DNA of 14,823 bases from DAOTUB01 sp034437455 (GTDB lineage Bacteria; Chloroflexota; Anaerolineae; B4-G1), in contig DAOTUB010000218.1 of the NCBI GenBank assembly GCA_034437455.1, forward strand, positions 1-14,823, in the 5' to 3' direction. Shown here piece after piece: positions 7,297 through 14,199 of the stretch. Under the pieces are notes generated by a model. That model did no database searches and was not told where the DNA came from. It saw only the letters and a program-made list of their open reading frames with translations. The stretch's first letter is position 1, and each line of letters begins with the position of its first letter. A program made the position numbers and the translations under genes.

Positions 7297-8239
7297 GATC
7301 CACCTCCCAATCGCCCACCAACCGGACCCGTCCAAAACCGCGCGTGCCCATGCCGCCTACGCCCAGGTGTTCGATCAGCTTTAATCCCTCGCGCACGACG
7401 TCCAGGGGGCGGGTATGGGCGAGGGCTTTTGCCTTCTCGTTGTCCCGGGGGAACTTTTGGGGGCGGTAATCGTCCTCCACCACGTCGAGCCACAGCCAAG
7501 CGGCGCGCGGGATCGCCTCGTAGGTAAAGAGCTTGCCGCTCTCAGCGGCGCCGGTCTTGGGGTCGATGCTCACCGAGGTGCGCACCTCCAGATTGCTGTT
7601 GACGATCTGGCCCAAGAGCTTGGGCCCCACCAGCACGACGCGTCCAGCGATAGCGTCCCAGCCCTGCTGGGCATCGCTCGCAATGGCTTTCGGCGGCGGA
7701 GCGATCGTCGCGCGTCCGGCGAGGTCGAGCAACAACCAGCCCACATTCAAGGGTTTGCCGGCCGGCCAATCGGTCAGGGTGGCGGTGGCGCTATCTCCCG
7801 CCGGCCTGGTCCCTTCGATCGTGAATTCAGCCTCTTCCAGACGCGCCGCCGTGGTCACCCACACCGGTCCGGCCATCGAGGCAACCGGAAAGAGAAGCAG
7901 GTGCGCGTCGGCGATGCTCACCGTGCCGGCGTGCCCACCCTCCGGGCCGGTCATGTAGCCAAAGGTGTAACAGATGGGGCACCGCGGATCGCGGCAGTGG
8001 CCTTTCTTTTCCGATTCCCCCTCGCCGCTTCTCTGGCCCTGTCCAGCGCACTGGGGCTCTTCGTAGCGATAGGCCGCGTACTGGCGGGCTGCGCCGCTCA
8101 GGGACGTACCGGGGATCTTGGGCAGGCGCGTGCCCGGCTCGCGCACGATGCTCAGGTCCACCCGGCCCAGCCGGTAGCCGCCCGTGCCCACGTGGACGGG
8201 GTCCAGCGTCATCAGGATATAACGTCGTCGTGTATACAT
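7289..8239 (-). CDS. cmr4: Cmr4, Cas7 backbone subunit and target-RNA nuclease
   Basis: This 316-residue protein is a Cmr4-type Cas7. Several copies form the backbone of the type III complex and cut target RNA every six bases. Family signatures are HVGTGGYRLGRVDLSIVRE at the N-terminus, PKIPGTSLSGAARQ at 40-53, a cysteine-containing segment (DPRCPICYTFGY, with Cys82, Cys87 and Cys90), the strand VSIADAHLLLFPVAS, and a C-terminal glycine-rich loop GVGGMGTRGFG at 293-303. Asp28 in GRVD sits where the catalytic aspartate of Cmr4 lies, so RNA cutting should be intact. The ATG at 8239 shares its A with the cas10 stop (TGATG) and has AAGGAGG upstream. The longer open frame to 8560 is shadow of cas10. 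Length matches the family, about 300 residues. Confidence 0.94.
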   Translation of the reverse strand: MYTRRRYILMTLDPVHVGTGGYRLGRVDLSIVREPGTRLPKIPGTSLSGAARQYAAYRYEEPQCAGQGQRSGEGESEKKGHCRDPRCPICYTFGYMTGPEGGHAGTVSIADAHLLLFPVASMAGPVWVTTAARLEEAEFTIEGTRPAGDSATATLTDWPAGKPLNVGWLLLDLAGRATIAPPPKAIASDAQQGWDAIAGRVVLVGPKLLGQIVNSNLEVRTSVSIDPKTGAAESGKLFTYEAIPRAAWLWLDVVEDDYRPQKFPRDNEKAKALAHTRPLDVVREGLKLIEHLGVGGMGTRGFGRVRLVGDWEVDRG

Positions 8240-11085
8240 CAATCTGCCTCCTTGTCTTTCGTCTTCTCGCCGCCTTTCTTGGCGATGGTCAGGTAGAGTT
8301 CCAGCGCGTCGGACAACAGGCCGTTGATGGCCGCGCGCACCAGCCGTTTTCGTCTCTCGCTCGCAAAGTCCTTCCACTTTGTCCAGCGCCACCCGGCGTT
8401 GGCCAGCGCGTCGCGGCAGAGTCGCCGGAAGGGGTCGTCGCCCGGCAGCGCCAGCGCCCGGTCGCCCTTGGGTTTTTCCCAATCCACACGCTTGGTCTCG
8501 ATCAGCGTCGCCAGGCCCTTGATCTGGGACGTCGATAGCCCCTCGTCCAGTGTTTTCCACACGTCCTCGACGCGCTCCAGGTCGTCCAGCAGGTAGGGAC
8601 GCTGGACCCTGTCCGCACCGCGCCGGCGGCCGTCAGCGTAGCTCACCTCAAAGCGCCGGGCGGTGGCGTCCAGGTACTCAAAGTCAAAAGTGGCGGGGAC
8701 AAAGTACACCACGTCGCCCGTCTTCAAATCGCCGGCGTGAACGAGCCAGCCATCGTCCCCGCTCCACGGGTTGGGGGCCTGAAAGCGGCGGTCGCGGTCG
8801 AGGGGCTCGGTTTCCAGAAAGACGTAGGGATACCAGGCATCCTCCGTCGCGCCGTCGCCCATGCGCAGCGGCACGCGCCAGGTGATCGTCCGTGCTTCGC
8901 GTTGCAAGGTCACCTGTCGCCAGCATGCGAATTGAGCGTCTTGCAGGTGATCGGGGGCCGCGTCTTTGGCGCTATCTGCTACCTCGGTTACCGTCCAGCC
9001 GCCGTCCGCCGCCGGGACAAAGTCCAACATGCGCCGGCCGGCGTCCAGGGCGGCGTGCAAGGGGGTGCGGCGGTGAAAATAGACCACGCCCAGGTGGAGC
9101 GGCAGCCGGTTGCGCACCTTGCCCATCTCGCGCTCGTATTTCTGCTTGATGGCCTGGATCACGTCTAGGGCCTTGTCGGCGGGGACCAGGGCCATAAAGT
9201 TGCGCGGCTCGGCCAGGATGGGGATGGCGGTGGCATACTTGGCCTCTTGGTACTCTAAACGGATGATGAATCGTCCGGGTATCAGGTTCATTCGCCCTGT
9301 TCCCGTCGCTTCCGGGTTGTGCAGAACCGGCGATTGACCGCCAGCGACAAAGTGCTTTCGGAGGTAATCCTCGACGTAAATCGCGGCAGCGGCCGGGCTG
9401 GTGTAAATCTCTTTTTCTGCACCTAATTGCCGGGCCGTGTAGCCCAGGTTATCGGCGCTGATAAAGTGTCCAGTTTGCCCATCCGTGGGCGGGTGCCAGA
9501 CGAGGCTCAGGATCGTCCCTCCCACCTCCAACTCGTAGGTGTGATAGCGGCCCAGATCGGGCGCTTGGTCGAGCCACAGGAGAAGGCGGCGGCGGTCGTC
9601 CGTCAGGTTGGCGTTGAGGCTCTCTTGTATATCCTGCCAGAACTCTTGAGTCGTCTGCCACACGCGCCGGATGCGGGCGAAGGAGGCGTTCTTGGCGATA
9701 TCCCTGGCGGTTTTGCCGGGTGCGCTGGCCAAATCGACGACGGTGAGGGTTTGAACCAGGTTGCCGTCCAGCCAGTGAGTCAAGTCGAAGCGTCCAACAA
9801 CGAGGGCCAGCCATCCATTAGTGTCGGCCACCTCATCGGTCCAGATGGTCGTGTCAGCGTTTTGGGCAGTCCACGTCTCCGAACGATCGTCGCGCCGCTG
9901 CTCGCAGGTGTCACAGACGCCGCGCTCGTGGGATTTAAGCGAGGGGCCTTGTGGGCGTAGGCCGCAGACGGTACAGACGTCATCGCTCCGGCCCTGCCAC
10001 TGCCTCTCGACCCAATGTTGATCGGGATGCATGGCGGCGAGTCTCAGGTGTTCTGCAATAAGAGGCAGCTCGTCGTCTCCCTGTCGCTGGGGATCTTGGC
10101 CCCACCATGGTCTCTCATCTACTTTAATCTCCGGCAAGATCTCGCCCTCCATAACCTGTTCCACTTGATCGAGGATGATCTGCTGCAAGGTCCGCCCCTT
10201 ACCGGTGAGAGCGAGCACATCTAGCTTACAGGTACCTGGATCATAGCCGGGCACGACGAACACGCTGCCGTCTTCGTCCCGGTAGACCTCTGTGCCCAGG
10301 GGATAGGTCACCTCCAATAGTTCTTGGATCTTGTCCAGGGTGTCACCGAGGAGTTTGCGGCGGGCCAGGAGATCGGGTAGCCGATGGCTCTCTGCAAAGT
10401 AAGCCAGCCCATCGAGGCGAACGCTGAGAAGACGCCAGCGAAGAGCGTCCGCCTGAGGCTGGAAGCCGAGGAGCGCCCCGGCCAGGGCGGATTTGTAGAG
10501 CGCCCCAACTAATAAACCCCAGTCCCAGAGGCCAATCTCGTTGATCGGTCGCCGGGTGTCGGCTCCAACGGTGGAAAAGAGGTCACCTAAACCTGAACGT
10601 AGATTGGCTCTGGCGGTGACGCTATAGGTACTCAACTTGTTCCAAGGCAATCCCCATAGTTTTGAGGTAAGATTGGCTCCCACAGCAGTTTCAAAACCGA
10701 AAGCAGTGCTGATTTTTATGCCTGGATAATTCTGCTTGCCGCTGCCATCGGGCTCTTGCTTGTCAAAGTGAGCCGTGTTGTGGCAGCGTGAGATATATTG
10801 TAGCAGAAGCGAGGCTTGGGAGTCTTGAGACTTTCCTTTCCACTCATTCAATAAATCAAGTAGGGTTTCTACAGCCGATGGAAAACTGACAGAAAGAGTA
10901 GCAAAACTATTAAAATGGTTAGTCAGTGCGTTACGTGGCAGCCCTTGAGCTGTTGGCGATCTGTTTGCGGCTTGCACTTGTAATTGTTCCTCGGAGCACT
11001 TGCGGTAGTCGTGCAGCCACGCCGCCGCCTCCGCCAGCAGCAGCACCTCGCGATTTTGCGCCAACGTCTTCAAATCATCGCTCAT
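8239..11085 (-). CDS. cas10: Cas10 large subunit, Csx11-like (subtype III-C), cyclase site degenerate
   Basis: This 948-residue protein is the signature large subunit of the type III complex. An N-terminal HD nuclease motif is seen at His25-Asp26 (AAWLHDYRKC), with further His102, His106 and Asp108 that may complete it. A zinc-binding cluster follows at Cys371/374 and Cys391/394 (CTVCG...CDTC). Two palm-like regions come next: ALVVGRFDLTHWLDG at 427-441, and a second whose expected GGDD is replaced by AEPRN at 625-629, before FMALVPADKAL, which aligns well with active Cas10s. ssDNA cleavage by HD is plausible; cOA synthesis is not. Size above 900 and the RAMP neighbours fit Csx11/III-C. The start at 11085 overlaps cmr6 by 4 bp and has AGGAGG upstream. 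G+C dips to about 44% around 10621-10920. Type I-D Cas10d was considered, but Cmr neighbours argue against it. Confidence 0.88.
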   Translation of the reverse strand: MSDDLKTLAQNREVLLLAEAAAWLHDYRKCSEEQLQVQAANRSPTAQGLPRNALTNHFNSFATLSVSFPSAVETLLDLLNEWKGKSQDSQASLLLQYISRCHNTAHFDKQEPDGSGKQNYPGIKISTAFGFETAVGANLTSKLWGLPWNKLSTYSVTARANLRSGLGDLFSTVGADTRRPINEIGLWDWGLLVGALYKSALAGALLGFQPQADALRWRLLSVRLDGLAYFAESHRLPDLLARRKLLGDTLDKIQELLEVTYPLGTEVYRDEDGSVFVVPGYDPGTCKLDVLALTGKGRTLQQIILDQVEQVMEGEILPEIKVDERPWWGQDPQRQGDDELPLIAEHLRLAAMHPDQHWVERQWQGRSDDVCTVCGLRPQGPSLKSHERGVCDTCEQRRDDRSETWTAQNADTTIWTDEVADTNGWLALVVGRFDLTHWLDGNLVQTLTVVDLASAPGKTARDIAKNASFARIRRVWQTTQEFWQDIQESLNANLTDDRRRLLLWLDQAPDLGRYHTYELEVGGTILSLVWHPPTDGQTGHFISADNLGYTARQLGAEKEIYTSPAAAAIYVEDYLRKHFVAGGQSPVLHNPEATGTGRMNLIPGRFIIRLEYQEAKYATAIPILAEPRNFMALVPADKALDVIQAIKQKYEREMGKVRNRLPLHLGVVYFHRRTPLHAALDAGRRMLDFVPAADGGWTVTEVADSAKDAAPDHLQDAQFACWRQVTLQREARTITWRVPLRMGDGATEDAWYPYVFLETEPLDRDRRFQAPNPWSGDDGWLVHAGDLKTGDVVYFVPATFDFEYLDATARRFEVSYADGRRRGADRVQRPYLLDDLERVEDVWKTLDEGLSTSQIKGLATLIETKRVDWEKPKGDRALALPGDDPFRRLCRDALANAGWRWTKWKDFASERRKRLVRAAINGLLSDALELYLTIAKKGGEKTKDKEAD

Positions 11086-12128
11086 CGCGTGCCTCCTGGC
11101 CTCAGTTGTGTGGCCGCCGCGTCCGCCAGGGCCAATAGGGCCGGCAAGGAGTCGAAGGAAAACGGAACGGGTTTGGCCTCCGTGCGGACGACCAAGCGCC
11201 CTTCGGCGACCTGATTTTCGGCCACGCCGAATCCGCTGCTGGTCTTGGCACCAAAGCCGTAGCTCGTCAGCATGGCCTGGACGCCCTGGGCCACGATCAC
11301 CAGGTCGTCGGCTATCTCGGTGCGGGTCTCGACCTCTGGTCGGCCAATCAGGTCGAAGGGCACATAGAGCAGGGTGAATGTCCCCTGGGCCCCGATGGGC
11401 ACGCACTCGAAATAGAGCGGCTGCTTGCCGGCACCGGACTCGCGCGGGTGGGGGTTGATCACCTCCAGGCCAGTTTGGGTGAAGAAGTTGGGATAGAAAC
11501 GCAGGCGGCCGCTGCGAAATGCCTCCTCGCGTTTTTCATCCGTCACGTTGCCAAAGAGGCGCACCATTTGCCGATCCTGCTGTTCTTCTTCCAGCGTCTC
11601 GTGCTCTTTTTCCTGGCGCATCGTCGCCCGCAGCGCGCCCTTCCACCCCGTCGCCGCCACCATCGGCAGCCCAAAGACTTTTTCTTTTTTCACCGGGTTG
11701 TCCAGGATGTGCCAGTCGGTGTCGTCCCGGCTGAGGTAGGGCTTGCGTAAGGTAAAAGTGAATTGCAGGGCAAAGGAGCAAGTGGGCAGGCTCGTGAGGT
11801 CGGGGAGAGTGGGACCCAGGCCCAAGGGATCCAGATAGCGCTCGCGACGTGCTTCAAAGAAGGTCTTTGCCTGACCAGAATCGATCCAGTGCCAGAGTCC
11901 ACCAGGCTGGCCACGCTGCTGCCCCACGCGGGCCCGGTCAGTGTAGGCATACCGGGCCTGGGCCAGCAGGCATAACCGCGCAGCCGGGTCTTTCACCTCC
12001 GCCAGTTCGGGCCATCGTCGCGGCGGAGAGGACACATAGCCGGTGAGAAAGTCAATGCCCCGCGCCTGTGTCTGGTCATCGTGGGGTGGCAGGGCATATT
12101 GGGCGTGTAGATCGTGTTTCAGTTTCAT
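11082..12128 (-). CDS. cmr6: Cmr6-like RAMP protein (Cas7 group)
   Basis: This 348-residue RAMP protein best resembles Cmr6, which caps the target-3' end of the type III filament beside Cmr1. It shows VFGLPMVAATGWKGALRATM at 151-170 (the usual GSSLKGALR-type helix), LFG at 191-193, a strand ending RLRFYPNF, then INPHPRESG and a PIGAQGTFTLLYVPFD strand that match the NPH...P...F pattern of Cmr6. A glycine-rich loop GFGAKTSSGFG lies at 291-301. The first 115 residues are less conserved and carry several Arg-rich turns. The start at ATG 12128 overlaps the TOPRIM gene by 4 bp and follows GAGGAG. It lies between the ATPase-TOPRIM insertion and cas10. Cmr1 or another Cas7 is a less likely identity. 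Confidence 0.82.
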   Translation of the reverse strand: MKLKHDLHAQYALPPHDDQTQARGIDFLTGYVSSPPRRWPELAEVKDPAARLCLLAQARYAYTDRARVGQQRGQPGGLWHWIDSGQAKTFFEARRERYLDPLGLGPTLPDLTSLPTCSFALQFTFTLRKPYLSRDDTDWHILDNPVKKEKVFGLPMVAATGWKGALRATMRQEKEHETLEEEQQDRQMVRLFGNVTDEKREEAFRSGRLRFYPNFFTQTGLEVINPHPRESGAGKQPLYFECVPIGAQGTFTLLYVPFDLIGRPEVETRTEIADDLVIVAQGVQAMLTSYGFGAKTSSGFGVAENQVAEGRLVVRTEAKPVPFSFDSLPALLALADAAATQLRPGGTR

Positions 12129-12895
12129 CGAACCGTCTCCTCAATCGCTGCTTTCCACGATGCAAAGATAGACCAAAAGTCATTCGGGCCATGCTTAAGA
12201 GCACGATCCAGCACGATGTTCAGCAACCTTTCTTTCTCCTCAGTGCGTCTCACAGTCCAAAACCTGGCAGCACAAAGGTAGGCCGCGAGGAAATCTTTGT
12301 CCTCGTCGAAGGCGATCTTTCGATCCATAATTGTCCGTGGTACCTCCCGCGTGATCAGAGTGTGCAAGGTATCACTCTGGCTATCGGCTTGCTGTGCAAA
12401 TCGTCCCAGCACCGGTTCCCGTAAGGCTACGGCCAGAACGTAGCAATCAGTAGTGATGTTCTTCAAGTTCAACTTCTCCAGATGAGGCGGATCGGCGATG
12501 TGTAACACGAACCGGAGTCCCGGACGATCTCGAGTGGGAGCTTTGTCCATCGTAAAGATATTTGGCCAGGCGTCGAGCGGCGAGAATTGTGGCTCAAGTT
12601 GCCAACGTGCCAGGAGTTTACGAGCAAGGCTTTCAAAAGAGGCGACGACGTCTTGCCTTTCTTCGTCGGCATCCAAATCGCGGAATGCGAGTATCCGCAC
12701 ATAGCGTTCAGGCTCTCCAGGATTCAATTCAGGTTCCAATTTAACGAGTATCTCGCCGCGAAAGTTATCCTTACCTTTGACATTCACACGTTTTACCCCG
12801 AACGTCAAATTGTGTATTTCCTTCAGGGCCTTTGTGAGAACATCAAACACTACTTGATCTGTCGTCCCTTCAACGAAAGAATAGATATCGCTCAT
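12125..12895 (-). CDS. TOPRIM-domain protein, OLD/AriB-like, partner of the ATPase
   Basis: This 256-residue protein shows a TOPRIM signature. FVEGTTDQVVFDVL at 7-20 supplies the conserved Glu9, and ILAFRDLDADEE at 68-79 supplies Asp73, Asp75 and Asp77. These residues bind metal in OLD nucleases, topoisomerases and AriB-type effectors, so nuclease activity is plausible. The C-terminal helical part (DEDKDFLAAYLCAARFW) fits small standalone TOPRIM families such as DUF4276, DUF3226 or DUF4435, but I cannot name which. It overlaps both the ATPase gene and cmr6 by 4 bp (ATGA), so all are probably translated together. G+C is about 50%, clearly below most neighbours, which hints at separate acquisition. 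Not a known core Cas protein. Target (DNA, RNA or tRNA) is unknown. Confidence 0.82.
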   Translation of the reverse strand: MSDIYSFVEGTTDQVVFDVLTKALKEIHNLTFGVKRVNVKGKDNFRGEILVKLEPELNPGEPERYVRILAFRDLDADEERQDVVASFESLARKLLARWQLEPQFSPLDAWPNIFTMDKAPTRDRPGLRFVLHIADPPHLEKLNLKNITTDCYVLAVALREPVLGRFAQQADSQSDTLHTLITREVPRTIMDRKIAFDEDKDFLAAYLCAARFWTVRRTEEKERLLNIVLDRALKHGPNDFWSIFASWKAAIEETVR

Positions 12896-14199
12896 TGTGA
12901 CCCCCCCATCCGATAGGAAAGCAGGGTGTCAGAGACGCCCCAGAATCTGGGGTCCATACCATCTTGTAGCCAACTGATGAGATTGTGGTACTTGAAAGTC
13001 GCCGAGATCAACCGCCCTTCTCGCAGTCCCAGACGAAAAGCCCGCAAATTCTCGGTCAGGGTCTCCTGCTGTGAAGCCTGATGGGTCACGTGAGCGATCG
13101 TTTCCAGGTTCTGGGTCGAGATGAATACCTGGATTGGTCGTCTCTGTACCAGATCTACAACCTCGCCCAGCAGACGTCCCAGGGTAGTGGGATGCATAAA
13201 GAGTTCTGGATCCTCCCACACAAAGAGACCCGGACGTTCCTCGTCCACCGTCTCGGCCAGGGCGATCAAGCCCGCCAGCACCTTGAAGGCGTGGCGCGCG
13301 CCGTCGCCAAAATTGTCGATGCGGATGGGGTGACGGCCTGGCAGCCGCACGTCACCGACCATCTGGGCTACTTTCTGGTCGTTTGGCGCCGGATTGATCT
13401 CTACGCGTCCACTGGCCATATCGGGAAAAATGCGTCCCATCGCCTGGGCCAACCTTTCGTACCAATCGGGCACAGCCTTGTAGGCAAAATCCCAAAAGCG
13501 CCTGTAAAAGTGGGCGTGGGTCACGTGGAAATCAAAGAACATCACCCGTGCGGGGTCGATTTGTATCGAGGCTTGCTGATCCACTCCCTCCAGTGCCCAG
13601 ATGGCAAGGTGATCCAGAGGGGCCTGTTGGTCAGCTTGGCCGCGAAAGACAAAATCGGGATACCAGAGGTAGGTCAAGCGGGACGCTTCGGTCTGAACCC
13701 TTGCGCTTAACCAGTCGGGCATCATCTCGGCCGGCAGTTCGTGCGGCTGCTCGAGGGCGAACAACGCGACGCTCTGCACATCCTCCCGGTCAAAGTCCTC
13801 AACCTCGTATCCCGCCTTGCCCGAGGGAGGAGCGATTCGGAACTGATGCAGCGGGTGGACTTTGGGCAGGGCTCTCAATTGATACCAAAGTCCCTGCGCT
13901 TCGGTCAGTCCGCCGGGCGACTTTTCCCAACCGGGAGATTGTCCGTGGCGTGCCCAGAGGCGCGGCAGGGGCCGGTAACCCAGGAAATCGTGGCGCAGTG
14001 GCACCCGCGCCTCAAAGCGCGATCCGTCCTCTAACACCAGGCCCCCCTCGCGGCCACTCACGGCGGTCAGGTAGAGCATTTCCAGAACGGCGGTCTTGCC
14101 GCTGTTGTTGGGGCCGACCAAAACGTTGAGTTTGGCACAATCCTCCAACACACCTTCTCGAATGCCGCGAAAGCGGCGCGCGACCAGTCGATCAATCAT
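12892..14199 (-). CDS. OLD-like ABC/AAA ATPase embedded in the type III operon
   Basis: This 435-residue ATPase is of the RecF/OLD/AriA kind. IDRLVARRFRGIREG at the start precedes Walker A GPNNSGKT at 29-36. The ABC-signature-like DNFGDGARHAFKVL lies near 295-308, and a Walker B strand with LFVWEDPELFMHP at 325-337. The acidic pair reads Glu-Asp (329-330) rather than the common Asp-Glu, and the switch position has Gln (ISTQN) where His is common. The long middle (about 60-290) should hold the arm or coiled-coil insert. I placed the start at ATG 14199: GGAGGTGG precedes it and its ATGA overlaps the cmr1 stop. The TOPRIM gene follows with another ATGA overlap. An adjacent ATPase plus TOPRIM is the make-up of PARIS and split OLD systems. 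A role as sensor or regulator of the TOPRIM protein is inferred. Confidence 0.9.
   Translation of the reverse strand: MIDRLVARRFRGIREGVLEDCAKLNVLVGPNNSGKTAVLEMLYLTAVSGREGGLVLEDGSRFEARVPLRHDFLGYRPLPRLWARHGQSPGWEKSPGGLTEAQGLWYQLRALPKVHPLHQFRIAPPSGKAGYEVEDFDREDVQSVALFALEQPHELPAEMMPDWLSARVQTEASRLTYLWYPDFVFRGQADQQAPLDHLAIWALEGVDQQASIQIDPARVMFFDFHVTHAHFYRRFWDFAYKAVPDWYERLAQAMGRIFPDMASGRVEINPAPNDQKVAQMVGDVRLPGRHPIRIDNFGDGARHAFKVLAGLIALAETVDEERPGLFVWEDPELFMHPTTLGRLLGEVVDLVQRRPIQVFISTQNLETIAHVTHQASQQETLTENLRAFRLGLREGRLISATFKYHNLISWLQDGMDPRFWGVSDTLLSYRMGGSQ

Noticed and set aside
6898..7335. cmr5 start at ATG 7335
   Set aside because: The GTG at 7296 has GGGAGGTGG directly upstream, and the extra 13 residues lie inside cmr4 and do not look like Cmr5.
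8239..11085. Large subunit as type I-D Cas10d (Csc3), suggested by the I-D helicase
   Set aside because: The surrounding genes are Cmr4, Cmr5, Cmr6 and Cmr1-like rather than Csc1/Csc2, and the second palm still aligns with Cmr2-type Cas10; Csx11 is the better fit, though not proven.
8239..11406. Longer Cas10 starting at 11406
   Set aside because: The extra Arg/Gly-rich residues are a shadow of cmr6; ATG 11085 has AGGAGG and an ATGA overlap.
12125..14199. Calling the ATPase-TOPRIM pair PARIS (ariA-ariB)
   Set aside because: Only motif-level likeness is visible; the operon setting differs and the TOPRIM family could not be named.
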